From the NCBI RefSeq assembly GCF_029968035.1, contig NZ_JASCIQ010000025.1, positions 1 through 64,000 on the forward strand: a DNA stretch of 64,000 nt, in the 5' to 3' direction. Of the stretch, positions 33,325-42,224 are shown one piece after another. Position 1 is the first letter of the stretch. Every line of letters starts with the position of its first letter. Origin of the DNA: Streptomyces cavernicola. Lineage in GTDB: Bacteria > Actinomycetota > Actinomycetes > Streptomycetales > Streptomycetaceae. The notes under the pieces were generated by a model, which had not been told where the DNA came from, did no database searches, and saw nothing but the letters and a program-made list of their open reading frames with translations. Both the position numbers and the translations under genes were made by a program.

Positions 33325-33585
33325 CTCCCCACCCCGCCCCTTCCCGAAATCCTGCGGAGGCTTCGGGGGCTCCGCCCCCGGACCCCCGCTCCTCAAACGC
33401 CGGAGGGGCTGGTTTTGGGCGGCGATGGGGCCCCGATAGGGGCGCGGGGCTGTGACATAAGCGGCTCCGCCGCAGGGCGCGACCAGCCACGACGGCGCGG
33501 CAGCCAAAGAACGACCGGGTCCCGGGGCTAAGCCCCGGAGCGTCCGCCGAGGACTTCGGGAAGGGGCGGGGAGGGGAGAAAGAAC
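33325..33585. repeat. type C, type A and inverted type C repeats
   Basis: Fills the 283-base gap between convergent genes. Type C (CGCCCCTTCCCGAAATCCT...GGGGGC-TCC-GCCCCC at 33365-33379...GCTCCTCAAACGCCGGAGG), type A (AGGGGCGCGGGGCTGTGACA with the GCGGC-TCC-GCCGC hairpin at 33461-33473) and an inverted type C end (GGACTTCGGGAAGGGGCGG). Probably a bidirectional terminator zone. Confidence 0.75.
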
Positions 33586-33589
33586 GGCC

Positions 33590-34636
33590 CTAGTCCGCGT
33601 GCTTCGCCCTGCTCGGCTGGACCCGCTTGGGCTCGCCCGGCATCTTCGGGTACTCCGGCGGGTACGGCAGGTCGCCGAGCCCGTGGTCGCGTTCGTCCTT
33701 CGCGGCGAGGTCGAGGAGCGCCTCCAGGGAGAAGCGGTGGTCGTCCATGTCGGCGTGCACGTCGCCGAGTTCGGCGTAGCGCGCGGGCATGGTCGCGATG
33801 TCGAAGTCCTCGGGGCGGGCCGTGCCGACCTCGTCCCAGCGCAGGGGCGCGGAGACCGGGGCGTGCGGGCGGGGGCGCACGGAGTAGGCCGAGGCGATGG
33901 TGCGGTCGCGGGCCGTCTGGTTGTAGTCGACGAAGAGGCGCTCCCCGCGCTCCTCCTTCCACCACTTCGTGGTCACCTGCTCCGGCATCCGGCGTTCCAG
34001 TTCCCGGCCGACCGCGATCGCCGCGCGCCGGACCTGCGTGAACGTCCAGCGCGGCTCGATCGGTACGAAGACGTGCAGGCCGCGCCCGCCGGAGGTCTTG
34101 GGCCAGCCGCGCAGTCCGCCGAACTCGTCGAGTACGGCGCGCAGTTCGTGCGCGCCGCGGACCGCGTCGTCGAAGTCCGTGCCGGGCTGCGGGTCGAGGT
34201 CGATGCGCAGCTCGTCGGGGCGGTCGACGTCGGCGCGGCGGACCGGCCAGGGGTGGAAGGTGAGCGTGCCGTACTGGGCGGCCCACAGGACGGCCGCCTC
34301 CTCGGTGGGGCACATCTCGTCGGCGCTGCGGCCGCTGGGGAAGGTGATGTGGGCGGTGGGGATCCAGTCGGGCATGTTCTTGGGGGCCCGCTTCTGGAAG
34401 AACCACTCGCCGGTCACGCCGTCCGGGTAGCGCTCCAGGGTCGTGGGACGGTCGCGCAGGGCGCGCAGGATGCCGGGCGCGACGGCGGCGTAGTACCGGG
34501 CGACGTCCAGCTTGGTGAACCCGCGCTCGGGGAAGAACACCTTGCCCGGGTTGGACAGGCGCACGGTCCGGCCGCCCGCCTCCAGCTCCACCGCTTCGCC
34601 GCCGCCCATGCGAGCCACGGTAGGCGTACCCGACAT
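33590..34636 (-). CDS. LigD-type polymerase/primase domain protein
   Basis: A 348-residue stand-alone archaeo-eukaryotic primase-type polymerase of the bacterial NHEJ system, which fills in and extends ends before ligation. Motifs: RLSNPGKVFFPERGFTK, RYPDGVTGEWFFQKRAPKNMP, the catalytic metal pair in RIDLDPQPG, SGGRGLHVFVPI and the third Asp region LFVDYNQTARDRTIASAYS. Start ATG 34636 is used; ATG 34609 (MGGGEAV) is an alternative and neither has a good ribosome binding site. It is divergent from the ATP-dependent ligase, 48 bases apart; in actinomycetes such a pair works with Ku, which is not in this window. Confidence 0.9.
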   Translation of the reverse strand: MSGTPTVARMGGGEAVELEAGGRTVRLSNPGKVFFPERGFTKLDVARYYAAVAPGILRALRDRPTTLERYPDGVTGEWFFQKRAPKNMPDWIPTAHITFPSGRSADEMCPTEEAAVLWAAQYGTLTFHPWPVRRADVDRPDELRIDLDPQPGTDFDDAVRGAHELRAVLDEFGGLRGWPKTSGGRGLHVFVPIEPRWTFTQVRRAAIAVGRELERRMPEQVTTKWWKEERGERLFVDYNQTARDRTIASAYSVRPRPHAPVSAPLRWDEVGTARPEDFDIATMPARYAELGDVHADMDDHRFSLEALLDLAAKDERDHGLGDLPYPPEYPKMPGEPKRVQPSRAKHAD

Positions 34637-34684
34637 ACCTCGCACACCGGGCAGCGGTCCTCGTACGCGCGCAGAATCGGTTGC

Positions 34685-35773
34685 ATGGATCTGCCGGTGA
34701 TGCCGCCCGTCAAGCCGATGCTCGCGAAGCCCGTGAAGAAGATCCCGCCGGACATGCAGTACGAGGCCAAGTGGGACGGGTTCCGCGCGATCGTGTTCCG
34801 CGACGGGGACGAGATCGAGCTGGGCAGCCGTACGGGCAAGCCGCTGACCAGGTATTTCCCCGAGCTGGTGGCCGCGCTGAAGGAGAACCTGCCGGGGCGT
34901 TGCGTCCTGGACGGGGAGATCGTCATCGCCCGCGAGGGCCGCCTGGACTTCGACGCGCTCACCGAGCGCATCCACCCCGCCGACTCCCGGGTCCGCACGC
35001 TCGCCGAGCGGACCCCGGCCTCGTTCGTCGCGTTCGACCTGCTGGCGCTCGGCGACCGCTCCCTCGTCGACGCGTACTTCGGCGACCGTCGCGCCGAACT
35101 CGTCATGGCCCTGGCCGACGCGCGCCCGCCGGTCCATGTGGCGCCCGCGACCACCGACCCCGAGCTCGCCGCCGAGTGGTTCCGCACGTACGAGGGCGCG
35201 GGCCTCGACGGGGTGATCGCGAAACCGCTCGACCTGCTCTACCGGCAGAACGAACGCCTGATGTTCAAGGTCAAGCACGAGCGCACCGCCGACGTCGTCG
35301 TGGCCGGCTACCGCTTCCACAAGTCGGGGCCGATCGTCGGCTCCCTGCTGCTCGGCCTGTACGACGATTCGGGCGCCCTGCAGCACGTCGGGGTCTGCGC
35401 GGCGTTCTCCATGCAGCGGCGCGAGGAGCTGATCGCCGAGCTGGAGCCGCTGCGCCTGGAGTCCGCCGACGAGCACCCGTGGGCGGCCTGGACGGAGGAG
35501 TCCGCGCACGAGTCGGCCCGGCTGCCGGGTGCGCCGAGCCGCTGGTCCGGCAAGAAGGACCTGTCGTGGGTTCCGCTGCGACCGGAGCGCGTCCTGGAGG
35601 TGGCGTACGACCACATGGAGAACGGGGCCCGCTTCCGGCACACCGCCCAGTTCCGCCGCTGGCGCCCCGACCGCACCCCGGAGAGCTGCACGTACGCGCA
35701 ACTGGAGGAGCCGGTGTCGTACGACCTGGCGGAGGTCCTGGGACCGCGCGGGCCCGGCGACAGCTCGCCGTGA
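34685..35773 (+). CDS. ATP-dependent DNA ligase (LigC/LigD ligase type)
   Basis: A 362-residue ATP-dependent ligase. The nucleotidyltransferase domain (about 15-210) has motif I EAKWDGFRA with the adenylated Lys, ELGSRTGKPL, LDGEIVI (motif III), FVAFDLLAL, EGLDGVIAKPL-like motif IV (GAGLDGVIAKPL) and motif V MFKVKHERTADVVV; an OB-fold follows to the end. No polymerase or phosphoesterase domain is fused, so it is LigC-like. ATG at 34685 sits 48 bases from the divergent polymerase-domain gene. Likely role: end joining or repair ligation in non-replicating spores or hyphae. Confidence 0.92.
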   Translation: MDLPVMPPVKPMLAKPVKKIPPDMQYEAKWDGFRAIVFRDGDEIELGSRTGKPLTRYFPELVAALKENLPGRCVLDGEIVIAREGRLDFDALTERIHPADSRVRTLAERTPASFVAFDLLALGDRSLVDAYFGDRRAELVMALADARPPVHVAPATTDPELAAEWFRTYEGAGLDGVIAKPLDLLYRQNERLMFKVKHERTADVVVAGYRFHKSGPIVGSLLLGLYDDSGALQHVGVCAAFSMQRREELIAELEPLRLESADEHPWAAWTEESAHESARLPGAPSRWSGKKDLSWVPLRPERVLEVAYDHMENGARFRHTAQFRRWRPDRTPESCTYAQLEEPVSYDLAEVLGPRGPGDSSP

Positions 35774-35818
35774 GGCGTCGTGCCTGCGGTCACCTCTGTG
35801 GTCACGCCCCCCCTGTGC

Positions 35819-36556
35819 TCACGCCGCGTCGTGGAAGACGAGCCCGAGCGTGCGCCGCGTGCCGGAGCGGACCACGCTCACCCCGTGCCGCAACTGCCCC
35901 GCCGACCAGCCGCGGGCGGAGCGCACCGGGCGTTCCCTGGTCGTGAAGATCAGCCCGCGGCCCTGCTCCAGGAGCACCGACGTGCCCCGTGACTGGGCCC
36001 GCGGGCGCTGCTCGACCAGCAGGAACTCGCCCCCGGTGTAGTCGGCGCCGGGCCGGTCGAGGCCGATGACGACCTGGAGCGGGAAGACCGCGTCCCCGTA
36101 CAGGTCGCGGTGCAGGGCGTTCCAGTCGCCCGGCCCGTACGTGAGCAGGATCGGGGTCGGACGCGTCTGGCCGAGGGCGTGGCACTGCTCCAGCCAGTCG
36201 TCGAAGTCGTCCGGCCAGGGCGCGGGGCGGCCGAGGCGTGCCGCCCAGTCGCGGGCGATCGGCAGCAGGCGCGGGTAGAGGGCGGCGCGCAGTTCGGTGA
36301 CCGGCTCGGGCAGCGGGTGGTCGAAGTAGCGGTACCGGCCGGAGCCGAAGCGGTGGCGTGCCATGTCGACGGTGGAGCGGAACCGCGCGACGTCGTCGTA
36401 GAGCTCCGCGATCCGGCGGCAGGCGGCGGGGGTGAGGAGCGGGGGCGTGGACGCGCAGCCGTACGCGTCGAGTTCGGCGCCGAGCGCGGGCCAGTCGGCG
36501 GCCGCGACCCGGTCGGCGGGAGAGGAGAAGGGAAGAGGGGCTGTCACGTGGTTCAT
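35819..36556 (-). CDS. 2-oxoglutarate/Fe(II)-dependent oxygenase
   Basis: A 245-residue dioxygenase of the prolyl-hydroxylase-like (P4Hc) superfamily. The iron triad is visible as HRDLYGD (His, Asp) and LRHGVSVV (distal His) with an Arg about ten residues later (GTRRTLG) for 2-oxoglutarate. The N-terminal part (ALGAELDAYGCASTPPLLTPAACRRIAEL) is typical of uncharacterised actinobacterial members, sometimes found near DNA-alkylation repair genes. Its position next to the ligase and polymerase genes suggests, weakly, a repair link. ATG 36556 is annotated; GTG 36547 would have better spacing from AAAGG. Confidence 0.82.
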   Translation of the reverse strand: MNHVTAPLPFSSPADRVAAADWPALGAELDAYGCASTPPLLTPAACRRIAELYDDVARFRSTVDMARHRFGSGRYRYFDHPLPEPVTELRAALYPRLLPIARDWAARLGRPAPWPDDFDDWLEQCHALGQTRPTPILLTYGPGDWNALHRDLYGDAVFPLQVVIGLDRPGADYTGGEFLLVEQRPRAQSRGTSVLLEQGRGLIFTTRERPVRSARGWSAGQLRHGVSVVRSGTRRTLGLVFHDAA

Positions 36557-36650
36557 GCCTTTCAGGCTCACGCGCGGGCGGGCGCGAAGCTGGCGCATTT
36601 CGGACAGCTGGCTGCGGCCTTAACGGGGGCCACGGGGGTATGGGTAGGGC

Positions 36651-37565
36651 ATGGGGAGCGGCATAGGTAGGCGACTGTTTCTGCTGGGGTGCGCCGCCGT
36701 TCTGGCCGGCTGCACCCTCCAGCCGCAGCAGCAGGACGAGCAGCGGCGTCCGGGGGCCGGCGAGGACGGCTGCGTCCCGCTCGCGGTGAAGATCGACAAC
36801 GTGGCTCCGGCCCGCCCGCACACCGGGCTCGACCGGGCCGACGTCATCCATGTCGAGCAGGTCGAGTCGGGGCTGAGCCGCCTGCTCGCGATGTACACGA
36901 CGGGCCGGCTCCCGGACTCCGTGGGCCCGGTCCGCAGCGCCCGCGAGACGGACCTGGACCTGCTCGGGCAGTACGGGCGGCCGGTGCTCGCCTACTCCGG
37001 TGCGCAGTCCAAGCTGCAACCCCTCATCGACGCGGCGCCGTTGGAGCCGCGCACGCCGGGCGACGACCCGGACGCGTTCGTGCGCTCCGCGGACCGGGCG
37101 GCCCCGCACAACCTGTTCCTGCGCCCGGACCGCCTCGACCCGCACCCCTCGGCCTGCGACCCGGCGTCGTTCGGGTTCCGCGTCGGCCCACGCCCGCCGG
37201 GCGGCGAGGAGACCATCCGGTACAGCGTCCGCTACCCGGCCGCGAGCTTCGACTTCGTCTGGTCGGCGGAGCGCGGGCACTGGCGGGTCGAGCTCGACGG
37301 CAAGCCCTCGAAGCTGACCCCGGCGACGGTGATCGTGCAGTACACGGACATCCGGGACTCCCGCTTCAAGGACCGCTGGGGCAGCGTCTCCCCGCTCACC
37401 GAGACCACGGGTTCCGGCCGTGTCCTGCTGCTGCGCAACGGCCGCGCGTACGACGGCGAATGGAGCCGCACGGCCGCGAACCGGCCGACGGATTACCGGA
37501 CTTCGGACGGCCAGCACCTGGACATCGCCAAGGGTCAGGTGTGGGTGGTGTACGCGCAGGGCTGA
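36651..37565 (+). CDS. DUF3048 lipoprotein (YerB-like), copy 1
   Basis: A 304-residue lipoprotein with an RR-containing signal and lipobox LAGC (Cys21). Two DUF3048 parts are visible: the N-terminal one (PLAVKIDNVAPARPHTGLDRADVIHVEQVESGLSR; SVGPVRSARETDLDLL; LAYSGAQ) and the C-terminal one (SFDFVWSAERGHWRV; SGRVLLLRNGRAYDGEWSR; IAKGQVWVVYAQG). Function is unknown; extracellular location on the membrane is likely. A paralogue with the same architecture lies at 40362. In order with the secreted beta-helix gene downstream but separated by a repeat. Confidence 0.87.
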   Translation: MGSGIGRRLFLLGCAAVLAGCTLQPQQQDEQRRPGAGEDGCVPLAVKIDNVAPARPHTGLDRADVIHVEQVESGLSRLLAMYTTGRLPDSVGPVRSARETDLDLLGQYGRPVLAYSGAQSKLQPLIDAAPLEPRTPGDDPDAFVRSADRAAPHNLFLRPDRLDPHPSACDPASFGFRVGPRPPGGEETIRYSVRYPAASFDFVWSAERGHWRVELDGKPSKLTPATVIVQYTDIRDSRFKDRWGSVSPLTETTGSGRVLLLRNGRAYDGEWSRTAANRPTDYRTSDGQHLDIAKGQVWVVYAQG

Positions 37566-37595
37566 GGTCCGCTCGACCGTGAGCGCGCTTCATTG

Positions 37596-37690
37596 TCGGC
37601 TGCCGGTCGGTGGGGGCCGGTCGCGCCCCGCGGCGGAGCCGCTGATGTCACAGCCCCGCGCCCCTGAGATGCGCACTCCGTGCGGCATCT
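37596..37690. repeat. type A repeat with hairpin, copy of 5799-5922
   Basis: Minus-strand type A element with the GCGGC-TCC-GCCGC hairpin (37630-37642) ending in a GAGATGC/GCATCTC stem (about 37662-37687). It lies between the first DUF3048 gene and the beta-helix gene; otherwise this 256-base gap is empty. Confidence 0.75.
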
Positions 37691-37821
37691 CCCCATCGGT
37701 CCCGCTGCGTCCAAGATCGCGGCTCGTTTGTCCATGGGCTCGGCGGCTCGGCGCCCAGTAGCGTGCCCGCACTCCCCGGCCCCGGCGTTCGGGGCCGCCC
37801 CTCATCGGATCGGAGCGCGCC

Positions 37822-39357
37822 ATGCCCCTGCGCCGTACCGTCACCGCCGCCACCGCGATCGTCGCCGCCCTCACCGTCGTCGTGGGGCTGCCGCCCGCCG
37901 CCGCGTCGGCGCGGGGCGCGGCGGGCACGTCCTTCCACGTCGACTGTGCGCGCGGCGACGACTCCGCCGCCGGTACCGCACCCGGCGCCGCCTGGCGGTC
38001 CCTGGAGCGGGCGAGTCGTCAAGTCCTCGGCCCCGGCGACCGGTTGCTGATCAGACGCGGCACCGCATGCACCGGCGTACTGACCCCGAAGGGCGCGGGC
38101 GCCGACGGCTCCCCCGCCGTGATCGACGCGTACGGGCAGGGCGCGAAGCCACGCCTTGAGGGCGCGGGGGCGCGCGCCACCGTGCACCTGGTGAACACCG
38201 AGCACTGGCGGATCTCGAACCTGGACGTGTCCAACACCGGCGCGCCCACCACCACCGAGCGCCGCGCGGGCGTCCTCGTACAGGCTGTGGACTACGGCGT
38301 GGCCGAGGACTTCGTGGTGGACGGCGTGGACGTGCACGACGTCAACGGCGCCGACTTCAAGGACCCGGACCCCTCGGGCGGCATCCTCTTCGCGGTGCAG
38401 GGCTCCGAGCGGCCGACCCGCTTCGACGGCGTCCGGATCGAGGACTCCACGGTCCGGCACGTGGACCGCACCGGCATCGGCACGTCCTCCACCTGGGGCC
38501 GCCGCCCCGAGCACCCGGAGGGACCGGGCACGAGTTGGGAGGCGATCACCGGTCTGACGATCCGCGGCAACGACGTACGGGACGTGGGCGGCGACGGCAT
38601 CGTCGTGCAGACGGCCTCGAAGGCGCTGGTGGAGCACAACTACGTGGACGGCTTCAACATGCGCTCGGCGGGCTACAACGCCGGGATCTGGGCCTGGAAC
38701 TCCGACGATGTGCTCTACCAGTACAACGAGGTCACCGGCGGCCACGGCACCCTCGACTCGATGGCCTTCGACTTCGACGGCGGCAACAACCGCAACGTCT
38801 ACCGCTACAACTACAGCCACGACAACGAGGGCGGCTTCCTGCTCGTCTGCAACGGCTCGGGCATGACGACGGACGGCAACCGCTTCCACGACAACGTCAG
38901 CATCAACGACCGCAACACCATGGCCCCGTACGCGGTGATCTCGGTCGTCTGCAACCCCACGACGGACACCCGGATCTACCGCAACACGGTCGTCACGGAC
39001 CGCGCGGACACCGCCCTGGTCTCCAACAACGGGCAGAGCGGCACGACGTTCCAGGACAACGTGTTCGTGGGCGCGGCCGGTGCGGGCTCCCCCATCAAGG
39101 ACACGATCAGCACGTACCGCAACAACCTGTACTGGCACACCGCGCAGCCCCGCGACCCGCAGGCCGTGAACGCCGACCCGCTGCTGCGCTCGGCCGACCC
39201 GCGCACCCCGGACGACCTGCGGCTGCGCTCCGGCTCCCCTGCTCTCGGCGCGGGCTCGGTCACGGCGGACGACGGGACGCGTCAGGACTACTTCGGCAAT
39301 CCGCTCACCGATGTCCGGAACATCGGCGCCGACCAGGGCGCGGGCCTCGGGAAGTAG
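37822..39357 (+). CDS. secreted right-handed parallel beta-helix protein
   Basis: A 511-residue exported protein. The signal peptide (TVTAATAIVAALTVVVGLPPAAASA, cleavage near 33) is followed by a typical start of pectate-lyase-like beta-helices (FHVDCARGDDSAAGTAPGAAWRSLERAS, then GDRLLIRRGTACTG). Multiple short turns (TGLTIRGNDVRDVGGDGIVVQ, ALVEHNYVDGFN, DVLYQYNEVTGGHG, NVYRYNYSHDNEGG) make the helix, with a C-terminal strand block ending RNIGADQGAG. Probably a polysaccharide lyase or glycan-binding protein; the substrate is unknown. ATG with GGAG upstream. Confidence 0.85.
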   Translation: MPLRRTVTAATAIVAALTVVVGLPPAAASARGAAGTSFHVDCARGDDSAAGTAPGAAWRSLERASRQVLGPGDRLLIRRGTACTGVLTPKGAGADGSPAVIDAYGQGAKPRLEGAGARATVHLVNTEHWRISNLDVSNTGAPTTTERRAGVLVQAVDYGVAEDFVVDGVDVHDVNGADFKDPDPSGGILFAVQGSERPTRFDGVRIEDSTVRHVDRTGIGTSSTWGRRPEHPEGPGTSWEAITGLTIRGNDVRDVGGDGIVVQTASKALVEHNYVDGFNMRSAGYNAGIWAWNSDDVLYQYNEVTGGHGTLDSMAFDFDGGNNRNVYRYNYSHDNEGGFLLVCNGSGMTTDGNRFHDNVSINDRNTMAPYAVISVVCNPTTDTRIYRNTVVTDRADTALVSNNGQSGTTFQDNVFVGAAGAGSPIKDTISTYRNNLYWHTAQPRDPQAVNADPLLRSADPRTPDDLRLRSGSPALGAGSVTADDGTRQDYFGNPLTDVRNIGADQGAGLGK

Positions 39358-39389
39358 GTCCGCGGCTCGGGGGCCGGCCGGTCCGCTCC

Positions 39390-40004
39390 TCAACTTCCCC
39401 TCGGCGTCAGCGACTTGACGTCCAAGGAGCGGACCGTCGGCGCCTTGTCCGTACTGCCGCGCTCGGCCGGGTCACGGGCCGGCGGATGGTCGAGGGCGAC
39501 CTCGGCCGGCTGGGCCGCGGCCACCGCGGTCGGTGCTGTCACGGCGACGGCGCCGAGCAGCAGGGCCCCTACGGCCATCGGCGCGAGGGCGCGGCGCGGG
39601 CGGCCCGGCCCCGGTTGCCGCCGGGCGCGGCCGGCCGCCCGCAGCAGGGCCGCGCAGCCGTCCGCCGCGCGGTGCAGGGCGAGTTGGATGAGCGGCGCCC
39701 CGGCGGTGGCGGCCACGGCGAAGACGACCGCGCCGGCCGTGGTGCCGTACAGCTTCAGTTCGGAGGCGAGCGCCATGGCCGCGGCGGCGGCGAGGCCCGA
39801 GCCCACCAGCTGCGGCAGACTCGTCCCCGGCCTGGCGTGCCGGTTCGGCGGATGGTTCGGCGGCCCGGCCGGTGGCCGGTTCGGTGACCGGTTCGCGTTC
39901 CGGTTCGCCTGCCGGTTCGCGTTCCGGTCGGGGCGGGTTCCCGTACGGGGCTCCGGCCTCTCGTGGTCGTTCGGGCGTCGGTCGGCGGCGTGCCGTGCTC
40001 CCAT
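39390..40004 (-). CDS. hypothetical membrane protein with Asn/Arg/Pro-rich N-terminus
   Basis: A 204-residue protein not matching any family I know. The first 65 residues are disordered, with repeated NRNANRSPNRPP-type units encoded by a GGTTCG-rich simple repeat (about 39840-39925). Two hydrophobic segments follow: LVGSGLAAAAAMALASEL..AVVFAVAATAGAPLIQLAL (about 70-110) and APMAVGALLLGAVAVTAP (about 143-160). A polar tail rich in Asp/Pro/Arg ends the protein. ATG at 40004 has GAAGGA at ideal distance. Convergent with the beta-helix gene and divergent from DUF3048 copy 2. Confidence 0.65.
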   Translation of the reverse strand: MGARHAADRRPNDHERPEPRTGTRPDRNANRQANRNANRSPNRPPAGPPNHPPNRHARPGTSLPQLVGSGLAAAAAMALASELKLYGTTAGAVVFAVAATAGAPLIQLALHRAADGCAALLRAAGRARRQPGPGRPRRALAPMAVGALLLGAVAVTAPTAVAAAQPAEVALDHPPARDPAERGSTDKAPTVRSLDVKSLTPRGS

Positions 40005-40155
40005 CGTGTTCCTTCGCACTTCGGTCGGGTCCGTCCCCACCGATGCTCGGGGCCGTGAAGGCAGATGGCGGGTGCATCTTGTTGGACGCGCGGTGAGGGC
40101 GCGAGCATCGCCCGTCATGGCCGCTGCGCACAGCTTCACTCGCGCGCGAAATCCG

Positions 40156-40184
40156 CTGAAATTCCCTGAAATTCCCTGAAATCC
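40156..40184. repeat. 10-bp direct repeat in a divergent promoter region
   Basis: CTGAAATTCC occurs three times in tandem (last copy one base short) in the 357-base gap between the divergent hypothetical gene and DUF3048 copy 2. A second short repeat GACGCTACG lies at about 40325-40342. The A/T-rich repeat could be a regulator site; no other feature is evident in the gap. Confidence 0.5.
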
Positions 40185-40361
40185 ATGCCCTTCATCCGTC
40201 CCGTAGCCGCGCCGCGCGGGCTCCCGATCCGGCCGGAAAGGATGAATACGCCGCGGTCGGATGGCCGCCGCAGCGGTAGACGCCGGGCGCTCGCACGGAA
40301 GGACTGCGCCAGCGAATCCAGCAGGGACGCTACGGACGCTACGGACGACGGAGGCGCTGCG

Positions 40362-41369
40362 ATGACAGCGAGATCTGCACCGGCCACCCGCACCAACCGC
40401 CACGGCGCGCGACTGCTCGCGCTCGTCGCCGCCGGCGCGCTCACCCTCGGCGCCGCGGCCGACGTCGGCGCGCAGGACATCGGATCCGGCGGCGCCGGGC
40501 GGACGGCCGCTGCCCCGGGCGAGGTGTCACCCTTCACCGGCAAGGAGGCGAACCCGGGCCAGGTGCTCGCCGTGAAGTTCGACAACGCCCGCGGGGCCCG
40601 CCCGCACCACAACCTGAACAAGGCCGACATCGTCTACGTCGAGAAGGTCGAGGGCGGGATGAGCCGCCTGATGGGCGTGTACGCCAGCCGCAAGCCGGCC
40701 TCGGTCGGCCCGGTGCGCAGCGCCCGCGAGTCCGACGTGGAGCTCCTTCGGCAGTTCGGGCACCCGGCGCTCGCCTACTCCGGGGTGCGCAGCTCGCTCA
40801 CCAGCTACCTGAACCGCTCGCCGATCTATGTGCGGTCGCACGGCCGGGTACCCAGCGCGTACTTCCGCAGCGCGAGCCGGCAGGCACCGCACAACCTGTT
40901 CGTGAAGCCGACCGCGCTCCTGAAGTCGGCGCCGAAGGCGAGCCTCGCCAAGGACATCGGGTTCCGCTTCGGCGCGGCCCCGCAGGGCGGTGTGAAGACG
41001 AGCAGCCGCACCGTGCGGTACGCCAGCGCGAGCCACACCTTCCGCTGGTCCTCGAAGCTGCAGCGCTGGCGGGTCTCGTTCGACGGCTCGCCCGCGATGC
41101 AGACCAACGGCAAGCAGATGGCGCCCCGCACGGTCGTGATCCAGCACGTCGCGATGCCGCCGTCCAAGTACCGGGACGTGAACGGCGCGGTCACCCCGTA
41201 CATCAAGACGATCGGCTCGGGCAAGGCGACGGTGCTGCGCGACGGCAAGGCCTACTCGACCCGTTGGAGCCGGCCGACCGCCGAGTCGGGCACGACGTTC
41301 ACGCTCGCCAACGGGCAGCGGATGCCGTTCGCGACGGGCCAGGTGTGGGTGGTCTACGCCGACCGCTGA
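40362..41369 (+). CDS. DUF3048 protein (YerB-like), copy 2
   Basis: A 335-residue exported DUF3048 protein, paralogue of 36651-37565. Here the signal peptide (LLALVAAGALTLGAAADVGA) lacks a lipobox, so it is secreted or anchored in another way. The shared motifs are VLAVKFDNARGARPHHNLNKADIVYVEKVEGGMSR, SVGPVRSARESDVELL, LAYSGVRSSL, HTFRWSSKLQRWRVSFDG and FATGQVWVVYADR. ATG at 40362 has GGAGG seven bases upstream. The gene is followed after 33 bases by the amidohydrolase gene. Confidence 0.88.
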   Translation: MTARSAPATRTNRHGARLLALVAAGALTLGAAADVGAQDIGSGGAGRTAAAPGEVSPFTGKEANPGQVLAVKFDNARGARPHHNLNKADIVYVEKVEGGMSRLMGVYASRKPASVGPVRSARESDVELLRQFGHPALAYSGVRSSLTSYLNRSPIYVRSHGRVPSAYFRSASRQAPHNLFVKPTALLKSAPKASLAKDIGFRFGAAPQGGVKTSSRTVRYASASHTFRWSSKLQRWRVSFDGSPAMQTNGKQMAPRTVVIQHVAMPPSKYRDVNGAVTPYIKTIGSGKATVLRDGKAYSTRWSRPTAESGTTFTLANGQRMPFATGQVWVVYADR

Positions 41370-41402
41370 GGTCCCGCCCCGCGCTCTCTCTAGGGTGGGC
41401 GC

Positions 41403-42203
41403 ATGGACGACACCCAGTCAGGACCGCCCTTCACGCTGCTCCCCGGTGCCGCCGACGCACCCGTTCTGCTGCACGTCCCGCATGCCGCGCGGACCGTGCA
41501 GGCGGTGCGCGGCGGCATCGTCCTTGACGACGCGGCGCTCGCCCGGGAGTCGGACCACATGGTCGACGCGCACACCGACGTCCTCGCCGCCCGTGCGGCC
41601 GCCGCGGCGCGCCGCACCCCGTGGCGGTTCGTCAACCGGCTCTCGCGGCTCGTCGTCGACCCGGAGCGCTTCCCGGACGCGCGCGAGGAGATGCGCAAGG
41701 TCGGCATGGGCGCGGTCTACACCCGCACCTCCGACCGACTCCCCCTCCGCGCCCCGGACTTCGACGAACGGCCACTGCTCGACCGGTACTTCCACCCGTA
41801 CGCGCACGCCATGACGGAGGCCGTGCGGGAGCGGCTCGCCGCGGCCGGCCGCGCGGCGATCCTGGACGTGCACTCGTACCCCACGCACCGGCTGCCGTAC
41901 GAGCTGCACGGCGAAGGGCCCCGGCCGCCGGTCTGCCTGGGCGCCGACCCGTTCCACACCCCGCCCGAGCTGCTCGCCCGCGCCGAGTCGGCGTTCGCGC
42001 GCTGCGGGACGACCGGCCGGAACAGCCCGTTCGCGGGGGCGTACGTACCCCTTGAGTTCTACGGGTCCGAGCCGCGCGTGACGGCCCTGATGCTGGAGAT
42101 CCGCCGCGACCTCTACATGGAGGAGCCGGGCGGACCGGCGGGACCGGGCCTCGACCTGCTCGCCGAGGCACTGACGGAACTGGTCGACTCCCTTGCGGAG
42201 TAA
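41403..42203 (+). CDS. N-formylglutamate amidohydrolase
   Basis: A 266-residue FGase-family zinc hydrolase that splits N-formylglutamate (last step of one histidine-utilisation route) or similar N-formyl amino acids. Features: PVLLHVPHAAR with metal-binding His, ARESDHMVDAHTD, RFVNRLSRLVVDPERF, ILDVHSYPTHRLPYE and LMLEIRRDLYM. No other hut genes are nearby, so the cellular role could be general formyl-amino-acid salvage. Convergent with the SDR gene. Confidence 0.88.
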   Translation: MDDTQSGPPFTLLPGAADAPVLLHVPHAARTVQAVRGGIVLDDAALARESDHMVDAHTDVLAARAAAAARRTPWRFVNRLSRLVVDPERFPDAREEMRKVGMGAVYTRTSDRLPLRAPDFDERPLLDRYFHPYAHAMTEAVRERLAAAGRAAILDVHSYPTHRLPYELHGEGPRPPVCLGADPFHTPPELLARAESAFARCGTTGRNSPFAGAYVPLEFYGSEPRVTALMLEIRRDLYMEEPGGPAGPGLDLLAEALTELVDSLAE

Positions 42204-42224
42204 GGCAGTTCCCGGCCGGGGAGG

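Noticed and set aside
28471..33507. A 1,678-codon open frame on the minus strand opposite the ThuA and cupredoxin genes
   Set aside because: High-GC antisense shadow: His/Arg/Val-rich composition with no domain, while the plus strand encodes complete recognisable domains.
42204..42224. Terminator between the amidohydrolase and SDR genes
   Set aside because: Only 21 bases, with a short CCGG palindrome; not enough to support a call.
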